Shown: one piece after another, positions 33,984 to 44,859 of the stretch | Numbering within the stretch: position 1 is the first letter of the stretch | Layout of the letters: the number at the start of each line of letters is the position of its first letter | Origin: an uncultured Pelagibacteraceae bacterium | GTDB lineage: Bacteria > Pseudomonadota > Alphaproteobacteria > Pelagibacterales > Pelagibacteraceae | DNA length: 64,000 bases | Reading direction: 5' to 3' | Assembly: GCA_902570125.1 (NCBI GenBank) | Contig: CACFXK010000001.1 | Span: 1-64,000, forward strand | Notes under the pieces: model-generated | What the model saw: only the letters and a program-made list of their open reading frames with translations | What the model was told of the DNA's origin: nothing | The model's database searches: none | Position numbers and translations under genes: made by a program

Positions 33984-36721
33984 GAAAGATGACAGTTACC
34001 ATCTCTTTCGCAAATATTTTCTCTGATTTTCCAACAAACTGGGCACTTATTCCCGACAGCTTTTGAACTAGTGATCTCAATTTCTTTTTCTAAGTTGTTA
34101 TCATTTGAGATTGAAGCAGAGGATGTAATGCAAATTTCAGAGAAATCTTGGTTTTGAGCTAAACTATACATGTCTTTATCTTTAATTTTTATCTCAATAT
34201 TTGCCTCTAAACTTGAACCAATAATTTTATCAGCCCTTTTGCTTTCAATACTAATGTTTGCTTCGTCTCTGATTAATTTAAGTTTATCCCATTTACTATT
34301 TAATTCTTCATTTTTCCATTGATTTGGAATTTTTACAAATTTTTGTAAATGAATACTTCCATTATTATCGTCCTTATGAATTAAATGATAAATTTCCTCA
34401 GTCGTAAATGATAAGATTGGCGCAAACCATTTTAATAGACATTCTAAAATTACTTTTAGTATCAAAATACAATCAGAACGCTTTTTTGAGTCTTTTGGGT
34501 CACAATAAAGAAGATCTTTTCTTATGTCAAAATAGAATGCTGAGAGCTCTACTGTACAAAAATTTAATAATTCTTTATATAAATTATGAAAATTATAGGA
34601 CTTAAAGTATTCATTAAAACTTTCATCGATCACAAACAATCTATGCAACATATACTTTTCTAATTCAGGAATATTATTTAAATCAACTTTGTCAAAATCT
34701 ACTTTTGAATATTCATCTTGTATATTTCCTAAAAGGTATCTGAATGTATTTCTTATTTTTCTATAAGACTCAGAATGCTGGTCTAAAATTGAATAATCTA
34801 TTCTTAGGTCCTCAGCATAATTTGATGAGGCTACCCAAATTCTAAGTATATCAGCACCATATTTTTTTAAAATATCTTCTGGAGCAATTACATTTCCAGT
34901 TGATTTAGACATTTTTAGTCCTTTTCCATCAACTACAAACCCATGGGATAAAATACTTTCAAACGGCGCTCTACCTCTTGTTCCACAAGACTCTAATAGT
35001 GAAGAGTGAAACCATCCTCTATGTTGATCTGAACCCTCTAGATACATTGATGCAGGCCATTTTAAATCTTCTCTCTTTTCTAAAACAAAAGAATGAGTTG
35101 ATCCACTATCAAACCATACTTCTACAATATCTCTAGTCTTTTCAAAATCTTCTGCTTTATATTTATCGCCGAGCAGTCTCTGAAAATTATCTTCAAACCA
35201 GCAGTCTGAACCTTCTTTTTCATAAATTTTTGCAATATTCTCAAAAACTTCTTCATCAATAAGAATTTCTCTATTTTTTTTTGAAATAAATATTGGAAGC
35301 GGAACTCCCCACACTCTCTGTCTAGAGACACACCAATCTGGTCTAGTCTCGATCATTGCTTTAATTCTTTCTTTACCTTTGCTAGGATAGAAAGTGGTGT
35401 CATTTATTGCTTTAAGTGCTTTGTCTCTTAGATTATGACTTTCCATTGAAATAAACCATTGGGGTGTAGCTCTATGAACTAAAGGAGCTTTAGACCTCCA
35501 AGAATGCGGGTAAGAATGAGTTAGTTTTCCGTTGTTTAAAAGACCTTTTAGTTCTTTGAGCTTTTCAATAACTATATCGTTTGCTTTAAAAATATGAGTT
35601 CCCTCAAATATGGGTATGTGTTTTGTATACTTTCCATCATCATCAACTGTTTCAATAGCTTTTATTCCATTATTAATACACAAATTAAAATCATCAGGTC
35701 CATGGCTTGGTGCACAATGAACAATACCTGTTCCTTGTTCAGTTGTTACAAACCTTGCCTCGAGCATTGGAACATCATAGTCATAGCCAATTTTATGAAA
35801 TGGATGGCTACAGATAGTTCCATCAAATTCTTTTCCTTTAAATTCTTTTAATATCTCAATTTTGTAATCAATATCTTTTGCAACAGACGCCAATAGTTCT
35901 TTTGCAATAACTATTTTTTCATTTTCTATAATGTCTTTATTATCTATCTCGCATAAAACATAATCCAGACTTTGATTATATGCTAATGCCTTGTTAGCTG
36001 GTATCGTCCATGGAGTTGTTGTCCAAATAACAACGTTCGAACCAATTAATTCATTAATATTAGATTTTTTAACTGTGAAGGTTGCGTAGATTGTATCAGA
36101 TACATGATCTTGATATTCAACTTCTGCATCTGCTAAAGCTGTTTTTTCAACTGTAGACCATAAAACAGGCTTGTAACCCTTGTACAAACTACCCTCTTTT
36201 AAAAATTTTCCAAGTTCTCTTACAATTTGGGCTTCTGCATCAAAACTCATAGTTGAGTAATAGTTTTCCCAATCTCCAATTACTCCTAATCTTTTAAATT
36301 GATCTTTATGAATATTAATCCATTTACTTGCAAAATCTCTACATTCTTTTCTAAACTCAATAATAGGTACATCATTTTTATTTTTTTTATTTATTTTGTA
36401 TTGTTCCTCAATTTTCCATTCAATTGGTAAGCCATGACAATCCCATCCAGGTACGTAAACTGAGTCTTTGCCATCCATTTGATGAAATTTAATTATTATA
36501 TCTTTTAGAATTTTATTTAATGCTGTGCCCATATGAATATTTCCATTTGCATATGGAGGTCCATCGTGTAAGACAAATTTTTCTTTGCCTTTACTTTGAG
36601 ATCTTAGTTTTTTATATAAATTAATCTTATCCCAATATTTCAAATATTCTGGTTCTTTATTTGGTAGATTTGCTTTCATAGAAAAAGCAGTTTTAGGTAA
36701 GTTTAAATGTTCCTTGCTCAT
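33980..36721 (-). CDS. ileS: Isoleucyl-tRNA synthetase
   Basis: Charges tRNA-Ile. The 913-aa class I synthetase has the HIGH-type motif GNIHMG at residues 60-65, the editing domain with TTPWTIPANKAL, and the KMSKS loop in GLKMSKSTGNV. A C-terminal zinc site remains in CPVCW and two further cysteines in ICERDGNC, though this end is shorter than in E. coli. It overlaps ribF by one base upstream and lspA downstream by 4 nt. Confidence 0.97.
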   Translation of the reverse strand: MSKEHLNLPKTAFSMKANLPNKEPEYLKYWDKINLYKKLRSQSKGKEKFVLHDGPPYANGNIHMGTALNKILKDIIIKFHQMDGKDSVYVPGWDCHGLPIEWKIEEQYKINKKNKNDVPIIEFRKECRDFASKWINIHKDQFKRLGVIGDWENYYSTMSFDAEAQIVRELGKFLKEGSLYKGYKPVLWSTVEKTALADAEVEYQDHVSDTIYATFTVKKSNINELIGSNVVIWTTTPWTIPANKALAYNQSLDYVLCEIDNKDIIENEKIVIAKELLASVAKDIDYKIEILKEFKGKEFDGTICSHPFHKIGYDYDVPMLEARFVTTEQGTGIVHCAPSHGPDDFNLCINNGIKAIETVDDDGKYTKHIPIFEGTHIFKANDIVIEKLKELKGLLNNGKLTHSYPHSWRSKAPLVHRATPQWFISMESHNLRDKALKAINDTTFYPSKGKERIKAMIETRPDWCVSRQRVWGVPLPIFISKKNREILIDEEVFENIAKIYEKEGSDCWFEDNFQRLLGDKYKAEDFEKTRDIVEVWFDSGSTHSFVLEKREDLKWPASMYLEGSDQHRGWFHSSLLESCGTRGRAPFESILSHGFVVDGKGLKMSKSTGNVIAPEDILKKYGADILRIWVASSNYAEDLRIDYSILDQHSESYRKIRNTFRYLLGNIQDEYSKVDFDKVDLNNIPELEKYMLHRLFVIDESFNEYFKSYNFHNLYKELLNFCTVELSAFYFDIRKDLLYCDPKDSKKRSDCILILKVILECLLKWFAPILSFTTEEIYHLIHKDDNNGSIHLQKFVKIPNQWKNEELNSKWDKLKLIRDEANISIESKRADKIIGSSLEANIEIKIKDKDMYSLAQNQDFSEICITSSASISNDNNLEKEIEITSSKAVGNKCPVCWKIRENICERDGNCHLS

Positions 36722-37650
36722 TATGTTTTTTTAGCTTTTAAAATATCTTTTTTAATTTGATTTTTTAACTCACTGATACCTTTGAATTTTTTTTCTCCTC
36801 TTATAAATTTTAAAAATTCTACAGATAATTTTTTATTATAAAGATTTCCTGAAAAATTAAAAATATTTACCTCTAAAAGTATTTTTTTTTGGTTAAATGT
36901 GGGCCTATAACCTAAATTTGCAATTCCTCTATAGAATTTTCTTCTATCATTAATTCTGGTTTTTACAGCATAAACTCCGGGCTTTGCTATGACATAATTT
37001 CCAATATCGATATTGCAAGTTGGGAAACCAATTTTTTGTCCCATCATTCTACCTCTTTGAACTTTTCCCTCAATTTCCCAGTTTCTTTTCAAAAAAGTAT
37101 TTGCTTTTGATAGCTTTCCCTCCTCAAGTAACTTTCTAATTATTGTTGAAGAAATTATTTTTTTATTTTTCATCAAAGGCGTTGGATTTATTAAATTAAA
37201 ACCAAAATCATTCTCAAATTTTTTAAGTATTGCTACATCGCCTTCTCTTTTATGGCCAAATCTAAAGTTATTACTAACAAATATAAACTTTGATCTAAGT
37301 TTTTTGGATAAAATATTTTTTATGAATTGATAGTAAGTGATTTTGGAAAAATTTTTATCAAATTTTTTATTAATTACAAAATCAACACTAAATTTTTTTA
37401 AATAAATAACTTTTTGATTAAAATTCGATATTCTATAATTTTTAATTTTTGTATTAAAAAACATTTTAGGTATAGGATCAAAAGTAACAACACCAACTTT
37501 AGATTTATATTTTGTTTTATATTTTTTAGCTAACTGAAATAATTTTTGATGCCCTGAATGTAAGCCATCAAAGTTACCAATTAAGATAATTGATTTTTTA
37601 AATTTATTAGGAATATTAAAATTATCAAAAATCTTTAATTTTTTTACCAT
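36721..37650 (-). CDS. ribF: Bifunctional riboflavin kinase/FMN adenylyltransferase
   Basis: Makes FMN and FAD. The 309-aa protein has an N-terminal nucleotidyltransferase domain with GNFDGLHSGHQKL and a C-terminal riboflavin-kinase domain with GRMMGQKIGFPTCNI and the catalytic glutamate in ILLEVNIFNF. Both domains are present in the standard order. It is part of the HAD-ribF-ileS-lspA leftward run, with 7-nt and 1-nt overlaps. Confidence 0.95.
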   Translation of the reverse strand: MVKKLKIFDNFNIPNKFKKSIILIGNFDGLHSGHQKLFQLAKKYKTKYKSKVGVVTFDPIPKMFFNTKIKNYRISNFNQKVIYLKKFSVDFVINKKFDKNFSKITYYQFIKNILSKKLRSKFIFVSNNFRFGHKREGDVAILKKFENDFGFNLINPTPLMKNKKIISSTIIRKLLEEGKLSKANTFLKRNWEIEGKVQRGRMMGQKIGFPTCNIDIGNYVIAKPGVYAVKTRINDRRKFYRGIANLGYRPTFNQKKILLEVNIFNFSGNLYNKKLSVEFLKFIRGEKKFKGISELKNQIKKDILKAKKT

Positions 37651-38459
37651 TTTAATTCTTTCTGAAAATAGTCAACTTTTGCTTCATAATTTTTAAGTAC
37701 ATTTTCAATTGATAATTTTGAAATTTCTTGTCTATGTATACCACCTGTAATAAGTAATGAATCAAAATTTTGTATGTTAGCTCCTTTTATATCTGTATTT
37801 AAATTATCACCAATACATAATATTTTTTTGTTATTAACATCTGCTGCGATTTCATAAACAGGTGGATATGGTTTTCCAAAATAAATAACTTTGCCATCAA
37901 TCTCTTCAAATGATTTTGCAATAGAGCCTGCGCAATATTCTCTTTTATCCCCTCGATCAACTATTAAATCAGGGTTAGTGCATATCATTTTTTTATTAAT
38001 ATGTTTTGATAAAAGATTTTTGTAATACGCTAGGTCATCTTCATGTTCTTCAAAAAGACCTGAACATAATAAATAATCTGAATCATCTATATTAAGCACT
38101 TTATTATCTTCAAAAGTTTTAAATAAATCAAAATCTCTTGGTGGCCCTAAGTGAAAAAATTTTTTATTATTTAAATTTTCTAAAAGATATCTTTTTGATG
38201 CTTCTCCAGATGTAAAAACTGTATCAGAAAAATTATTTAACCCCATTTTTTTTAAAGTATTAATAACTGTTAGGTTGGGTCTTGGAGCATTTGTCAATAA
38301 AATGAATTTTTTTTCATTATTAAATAATTCTTCTAAAACTTTAATAGCATTCTCGTACAACTTTATTCCGTTATGGACTACTCCCCAGATATCTATGAAA
38401 AATAAGTCATATTTATTGACTATCGATTTTATGCCTGATTTATCTAAATTTTTACTCAT
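37644..38459 (-). CDS. HAD-IIA family sugar-phosphatase-like hydrolase
   Basis: A 271-aa NagD-like HAD protein. Motif I is FFIDIWGVVHNG, motif II lies in FILLTNAPRP, and the C-terminal motifs are YFGKPYPPVYE and CIGDNLNTDIKGA. The tryptophan-glycine-valine after the nucleophile matches the alphaproteobacterial HAD-IIA subfamily. Substrate unknown. It heads the leftward run and is divergent from groES across 120 nt. Confidence 0.85.
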   Translation of the reverse strand: MSKNLDKSGIKSIVNKYDLFFIDIWGVVHNGIKLYENAIKVLEELFNNEKKFILLTNAPRPNLTVINTLKKMGLNNFSDTVFTSGEASKRYLLENLNNKKFFHLGPPRDFDLFKTFEDNKVLNIDDSDYLLCSGLFEEHEDDLAYYKNLLSKHINKKMICTNPDLIVDRGDKREYCAGSIAKSFEEIDGKVIYFGKPYPPVYEIAADVNNKKILCIGDNLNTDIKGANIQNFDSLLITGGIHRQEISKLSIENVLKNYEAKVDYFQKELKW

Positions 38460-38526
38460 ATTTCAGATATAGCTTAAAAATCTAATAAATTCTTGAATTT
38501 TCTCATCTATATATTTTAGACCAGAT

Positions 38527-38554
38527 CTTGAAATAATAGTCACATGCATCTATA
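38527..38554 (+). promoter_or_regulatory. Sigma-32-type heat-shock promoter for groES-groEL
   Basis: CTTGAAA at 38527-38533 is a perfect match to the RpoH -35 consensus. After 13 nt comes CATCTATA (38547-38554), a fair match to the -10 element (CCCCATNT, or CYTATNT in alphaproteobacteria). Transcription would begin near 38560, about 20 nt before the groES ATG. No CIRCE element is seen. Confidence 0.7.
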
Positions 38555-38579
38555 TGGACTCTTATTTAAAGGAGTAAAT

Positions 38580-38873
38580 ATGAAGTTTAAACCGTTACAC
38601 GATAGAGTATTGATCGAAGTTTTAGACAGCAGCGAAAAAACTGCTGGTGGTATTATCATCCCTGATTCTGCGCAAGAGAAACCTCAAGAAGGTAAAGTAG
38701 TTGCTGTTGGAGGTGGATCAAAAACTGAGGATGGAAAAATTATACCGATGGATGTTAAAGTTGGTGATAAAGTTCTTTTTGGAAAATGGTCAGGAACTGA
38801 AGTCAAAATTGATGGTAAAGAATACAGCATAATGAAAGAGTCGGACATTATGGGTATCTCTACTTCTAAATAA
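38580..38873 (+). CDS. groES: Co-chaperonin GroES
   Basis: The lid of the GroEL folding chamber. From the ATG at 38580 the protein has 97 aa and begins [12 protein letters not shown], the exact family start; a longer frame upstream is spurious. The mobile loop [19 protein letters not shown] and the C-terminal KESDIMGI are typical. A strong ribosome binding site AAAGGAG lies 5 nt before the ATG. The groEL gene follows 25 nt later. Confidence 0.97.
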   Translation: MKFKPLHDRVLIEVLDSSEKTAGGIIIPDSAQEKPQEGKVVAVGGGSKTEDGKIIPMDVKVGDKVLFGKWSGTEVKIDGKEYSIMKESDIMGISTSK

Positions 38874-38880
38874 AAATTAA

Positions 38881-40554
<1,674 letters not shown>

Positions 40555-40580
40555 CCCAAAAAGTCTAACTAAGAAATTTA

Positions 40581-40611
40581 AAAAGGGCAGATTATTCTGC
40601 CCTTTTTTTTT
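40581..40611 (+). terminator. Rho-independent terminator after groEL
   Basis: An 11-bp stem, AAAAGGGCAGA paired with TCTGCCCTTTT around a 4-nt loop (TTAT), is followed by a run of T residues. It begins 27 nt after the groEL stop. This is one of very few clear intrinsic terminators in the window. Confidence 0.9.
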
Positions 40612-40650
40612 GTTTTCAATTAAAAGTATAAATGTATAAGAACCTCAACC

Positions 40651-42477
40651 ATGAATAATAATATTCGAAACATCACTATCATTGCTCACGTTGATCATGG
40701 AAAAACAACACTGATTGATAATTTGATGAAACAAAGTGGTTCTTTTAGAGACAACGAAGTAGTTGATGAAAGATTAATGGACTCTGGAGAGCTGGAAAAA
40801 GAGAGAGGAATTACAATTCTTGCTAAGCCTACTTCGATTAATTGGAAAGATACTAGAATAAATATTATTGATACTCCTGGTCACAGAGATTTTGCAGCAG
40901 AGGTTGAAAGAGTTTTAAGTTTAGCAGATGGTGCATTATTGTTAGTAGACTCTGCAGAAGGCGTCATGCCTCAAACAAAATTTGTATTAAGCAAAGCATT
41001 AAAACAGGGATTAAAACCAATTGTAGTAATAAATAAATTAGATAAAAGTGATCAAAGGGCTGATGAAGTTTTAAATGAAACTTTTGACTTATTTGTTAGT
41101 TTGGATGCTAATGAAGAGCAATTAGATTTTCCAGTATTATATGCAAGTGGAAGGTCTGGTTGGGCGTCTAAAGATATTGACGGACCAAGAGAAAATCTTA
41201 ATCCGCTATTAGATTTAGTTTTGGATCATGTAAAACCCTCTCAATTTGATAGATCAAAACCATTCGCGATGCTATCGACGCTACTTTATGCTGATAACTT
41301 TTTGGGCAGAAGCTTAGTAGGAAGAATTTCACAAGGGACGGCAAAAGCAAATCAACAAATTAAAGCAATAAATTTAAAAGGTGAAAAAGTAGATGAAGGT
41401 AGACTTACAAAGATCTTTAGATATGAGGGTACAAAAAAAGTGCCCATTGAAGTTGGAGAAGCTGGAGATATTGTAGTTATAGCTGGATTAGAAAAAGCAA
41501 ATGTAGCAGATACTATTTGTGATTTAGAGGTAAATGAACCAATTGAGGCAACACCGATCGATCCACCAACAATGTCGATAAAAATAACAGTAAATAGCTC
41601 ACCATTAGCAGGAACTGAGGGTAAAAAATTAACAAGTACCCAGATTAGAGATCGTCTAATTTTAGAAGCTCAAAACAATGTTGGAATTTCTTTCTCAGAA
41701 AACGCAAATAAAGATGCATTTGAGATAAGTGGAAGAGGAGAATTAATGCTCGAAATATTACTAACACAAATGAGACGTGAGGGTTTTGAGATGACTGTAA
41801 GCCCTCCTAAAGTTTTATTTAAAACTGATGATAATTCAAAAAAGTTAGAACCCATTGAAGAAATTACTATGGATTTAGATGAAGAATATTCATCAAGGAT
41901 TATTGACTCTATGAATAGAAGAAAGGGTAAATTAATTGAATTAAAAGATACTGGAAAGAATAAAAAAAGACTAATTTTTCATGCGCCAACAAGAGGTTTA
42001 ATGGGATACACAAGTAGATTTTTAACTTTAACAAAAGGAACAGGTGTTATTAACAGAATTTTTCAATCTTATGGAGATTTTGAGGGAGACATGGAGGGTA
42101 GAAGAAATGGTGCTTTAATTTCTATGGACCAGGGTAAAGCTGTTGCATTTTCAATTTTTAATTTACAGGCTAGAGGAGAAATGTTTGTCACTCACAATGA
42201 TCCGGTTTATACAGGAATGATTGTTGGCTTAGCTCCTAAACCAGGTGATATGATAATTAATGTTATGAAAGGAAAAAAACTTACAAATATGAGAACACAA
42301 GGTACTGATGAAAATATTGTTCTTACACCTGTAAGACAAATGTCGATTGCAGAACAGTTAAGTATACTTAATACTGATGAAGCGTTAGAAATTACACCTA
42401 AATCTTGTAGACTCAGAAAAGCGATTCTGGACCCAAACGAAAGAAAAAGAAGCGAAAAACAAAATACTGCTACTTAG
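40651..42477 (+). CDS. typA: Ribosome-associated GTPase TypA/BipA
   Basis: Translational GTPase linked to stress adaptation and ribosome assembly. The 608-aa protein has the G1 motif AHVDHGKTTL, G3 DTPGHRDF and G4 NKLD, and the BipA-specific C-terminal segments GRGELMLEILLTQMRREG, APTRGLMGYTSRFL and LTNMRTQGTDEN. Length is normal. Its stop overlaps the stop of the facing gene by 4 nt (42474-42477). Confidence 0.97.
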   Translation: MNNNIRNITIIAHVDHGKTTLIDNLMKQSGSFRDNEVVDERLMDSGELEKERGITILAKPTSINWKDTRINIIDTPGHRDFAAEVERVLSLADGALLLVDSAEGVMPQTKFVLSKALKQGLKPIVVINKLDKSDQRADEVLNETFDLFVSLDANEEQLDFPVLYASGRSGWASKDIDGPRENLNPLLDLVLDHVKPSQFDRSKPFAMLSTLLYADNFLGRSLVGRISQGTAKANQQIKAINLKGEKVDEGRLTKIFRYEGTKKVPIEVGEAGDIVVIAGLEKANVADTICDLEVNEPIEATPIDPPTMSIKITVNSSPLAGTEGKKLTSTQIRDRLILEAQNNVGISFSENANKDAFEISGRGELMLEILLTQMRREGFEMTVSPPKVLFKTDDNSKKLEPIEEITMDLDEEYSSRIIDSMNRRKGKLIELKDTGKNKKRLIFHAPTRGLMGYTSRFLTLTKGTGVINRIFQSYGDFEGDMEGRRNGALISMDQGKAVAFSIFNLQARGEMFVTHNDPVYTGMIVGLAPKPGDMIINVMKGKKLTNMRTQGTDENIVLTPVRQMSIAEQLSILNTDEALEITPKSCRLRKAILDPNERKRSEKQNTAT

Positions 42478-43121
42478 TTCATTATTTTATCAATAATATA
42501 CAAACTAAAAGCAATACAAGGACCAATTCCAAAAGCAAACATCAAAGTTCCAACACCAATTGTTCCACCCAAGTACCACCCAACTGAAGCTACAGAAATT
42601 TCTATAAAGGCTCTCACAGAAGCAATCGGTAGATTAGTTTTTTTTTGTAAACCAGTCATTAATCCATCCCTAGGTCCTGGACCTAGATTAGCTATTAAAT
42701 AAATACCACTCCCCACTCCAACTATCATAACGCCTCCTGCAGCCATTAATAATTTCATAATGTAAGTTTCAGGGGTTGGTATTAATGCAATTGTTATATC
42801 TAACATTGCTGCAATAATTACGATATTGAATATGGTACCAAGACCAGGTTTTTGTTTTAAGAAAAACCATGAACATAAAACGACAACACTTACTATAAAA
42901 GTGACAATTCCAATTGATAACCCTGAATTAATTGAAATTCCTTGTGCCATTACAGTCCATGGAGAATTGCCAATAAATGAAATAACGACTAACGCTTCAC
43001 CAAAACCAAATAATATAAGGCCAAAACACAGAAAAAATAATGTTGATAATTTTGGCTTTAAATTAAAAGTCTCTTGAGAACTCCATGAGACTTTAGGAAT
43101 ATTTTTGATAGTAAGGAACAT
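42474..43121 (-). CDS. YczE/YitT-like integral membrane protein
   Basis: A 215-aa protein with about five to six hydrophobic helices. The segments GFGEALVVISFIGNSPWTV and LIANLGPGPRDGLMTGLQ match the YczE/YyaS membrane family of unknown function. It is divergent from the DUF6134-like gene across 39 nt. The ATG at 43119-43121 is preceded by AAGGA-like bases only weakly. Confidence 0.75.
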   Translation of the reverse strand: MFLTIKNIPKVSWSSQETFNLKPKLSTLFFLCFGLILFGFGEALVVISFIGNSPWTVMAQGISINSGLSIGIVTFIVSVVVLCSWFFLKQKPGLGTIFNIVIIAAMLDITIALIPTPETYIMKLLMAAGGVMIVGVGSGIYLIANLGPGPRDGLMTGLQKKTNLPIASVRAFIEISVASVGWYLGGTIGVGTLMFAFGIGPCIAFSLYIIDKIMN

Positions 43122-43160
43122 ATATTTAGCTATTATTTATACTTTCTTTAACTAAAATCT

Positions 43161-43847
43161 ATGAAAATGAAACATTTTATAACCACATTAATAATTATGA
43201 TGTTTGCTTCTAAAGTGATGGCACATAGCAGTCATTATGAAGGTCTTAAAAAAATTGAGATGGATGTTCTAAGAAACAATGAAATTATTGGAAGCACCAG
43301 CTACTTCTTTGAATTTGATGAAGATTTGTTTGTTGTAAAAAATTATACTAATTTTAAAGTAGAGTTATTTGGCGTAACAGTTTTTTCAATATTAAGTGAA
43401 ACAATAGAAAAATATAAAGATGAAAAATTAGTATTTTTTAAATCAAATACTTTTCAAAATGATAAGGAAAAATATGTGAATTTAAATTATGATAAGCATA
43501 CAAATAAATTTATTATAGATGGATCATCTTATAAAGGTGAAGCTAGTTTAGATTGTACAATTGGAAATTGGTGGAACCATAAAATTTTCAATTCGGATAA
43601 ACAAATCAGTCCTTTATCAGGTAGTATTAAAAAACAGACTGTAAGTTTAATTGGAACCAAAAATATTACTATTAATGGCAAAGAATATTTAACTGAACAC
43701 TTTAATATTAAGTCTAATGATGAAGATATTTCTGATGAAAAAAAATTTGAATTTGATGTTTGGTATAATCCTGAAAATAATTTAATATTAAAAGTAACTT
43801 ATAATAAAATGGGTAGTTGGGAATATAGATTAAGGAGTTTTGAGTAA
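43161..43847 (+). CDS. Periplasmic protein, DUF6134-like
   Basis: A 228-aa protein with a signal peptide (residues 1-21, cleavage after VMA) and a beta-rich body. GNWWNHKIFNSDKQISPLSG followed by KQTVSLIG resembles DUF6134, secreted proteins of unknown function, though I cannot verify this by search. Repeated tyrosine- and lysine-rich strands suggest a beta-sandwich or barrel. It overlaps the next gene by one base. Confidence 0.65.
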   Translation: MKMKHFITTLIIMMFASKVMAHSSHYEGLKKIEMDVLRNNEIIGSTSYFFEFDEDLFVVKNYTNFKVELFGVTVFSILSETIEKYKDEKLVFFKSNTFQNDKEKYVNLNYDKHTNKFIIDGSSYKGEASLDCTIGNWWNHKIFNSDKQISPLSGSIKKQTVSLIGTKNITINGKEYLTEHFNIKSNDEDISDEKKFEFDVWYNPENNLILKVTYNKMGSWEYRLRSFE

Positions 43848-44569
43848 TGGCAATATGGGGAAGCATAATTGGTGGAGTGCTAGGTTTTTCAATTGGTGGG
43901 CCTTTTGGTATGCTTTTAGGATCCTTAATCGGTGGAAAAATGTCAAGAGCCAGATCAAGTAGTGGATTTAGATCTTTTGCACAACCACAACAAATATTTG
44001 CACTCTCTTTGATAGTTTTATCAGCAAAGCTAAGTAAAGCAGATGGACAGGTTAGTCGTGAAGAATTAATTGCAGTTAAAGATAAATTAAAAATACCTGA
44101 AAGTGAATTAGATCAGGTTGGTAAAATTTTCAATAAAGCTAAAGAGGAAAGTACCGGGTATGAACCATATGCAAAACAAATTGCAGAAGTTTATAAAGGA
44201 AATATGAATGTATTAGAGGAAGTAATTAACACTCTTTTTTATATTGCTGAAGCTGATGGTAACATAAGTGACAATGAATTAATAATGATAGAAGATATAG
44301 CAAGAATTTTTGGATTAAATCAAGCTCAAATTAACGGAATAAAAGAAAGCAGAAAGTCATCAGACAAACTTAATCCTTATACTGTTTTAGAGAGCAAACC
44401 TGATGACTCACTCGAAGAAATAAGAAAACGTTATATTAAACTTAGCAAAGAGCATCATCCTGATCTTTTATTAAGTAAAGGTGTTCCTCAAGAAGTAATA
44501 GATGAGAGCAAAGCTAAAATGAGAGCTGTTAATTCAGCATGGGATCAGATTCAAAAATTAAAGAATTAG
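43847..44569 (+). CDS. DjlA-like co-chaperone with TerB and J domains
   Basis: A 240-aa protein with a glycine-rich hydrophobic N-terminus (about residues 5-27), a TerB-like helical domain (about 45-160, with KADGQVSREELIAVK and EADGNISDNELIMIE repeats) and a C-terminal J domain (from about 175) with HHPDLL containing the HPD motif. This order matches DjlA, a membrane-anchored DnaK co-chaperone. Its last 12 nt overlap the end of the facing gene. Confidence 0.87.
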   Translation: MAIWGSIIGGVLGFSIGGPFGMLLGSLIGGKMSRARSSSGFRSFAQPQQIFALSLIVLSAKLSKADGQVSREELIAVKDKLKIPESELDQVGKIFNKAKEESTGYEPYAKQIAEVYKGNMNVLEEVINTLFYIAEADGNISDNELIMIEDIARIFGLNQAQINGIKESRKSSDKLNPYTVLESKPDDSLEEIRKRYIKLSKEHHPDLLLSKGVPQEVIDESKAKMRAVNSAWDQIQKLKN

Positions 44570-44848
44570 TCCTAATAAACTCGCCATAAAATACATAGAA
44601 AATACAAAAGCTAGGACAACAATAAAATACATTATTGTAACAATTTTATCTCTTTTCCTTCTTTGTCTCACAAATGGCTTATCATCCAAGTCACAGATAT
44701 CTCTTATACCAATAACTTTATAATCACAGGTATAACGCCATATTGAGTCAGGCATCCTAGGATCGGTTTGATTATAATATTGTATCCATTGAACTGTGTA
44801 TTTAAATAAAATATAGCTTACTATTAATAGAAGACCACTAGTAAACAT
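44558..44848 (-). CDS. Small membrane protein downstream of aceA, unknown function
   Basis: A 96-aa protein with an N-terminal helix (residues 3-22) and a C-terminal helix (70-94). Between them is a polar segment with WRYTCDYKVIGIRDICDLDD, two cysteines ten residues apart, and a basic patch FVRQRRKRDK. The family is not recognised. It begins 11 nt after the aceA stop on the same strand and is probably co-transcribed with it. Confidence 0.6.
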   Translation of the reverse strand: MFTSGLLLIVSYILFKYTVQWIQYYNQTDPRMPDSIWRYTCDYKVIGIRDICDLDDKPFVRQRRKRDKIVTIMYFIVVLAFVFSMYFMASLLGLIL

Positions 44849-44859
44849 TAATCTATCAT

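Noticed and set aside
38556-38580. A stem pairing ACTCTT (38558-38563) with AGGAGT (38570-38575) over the groES ribosome binding site, as a second RNA thermometer.
   Set aside because: The predicted sigma-32 start lies near 38560, inside the left arm, so the stem would probably not form in the real transcript.
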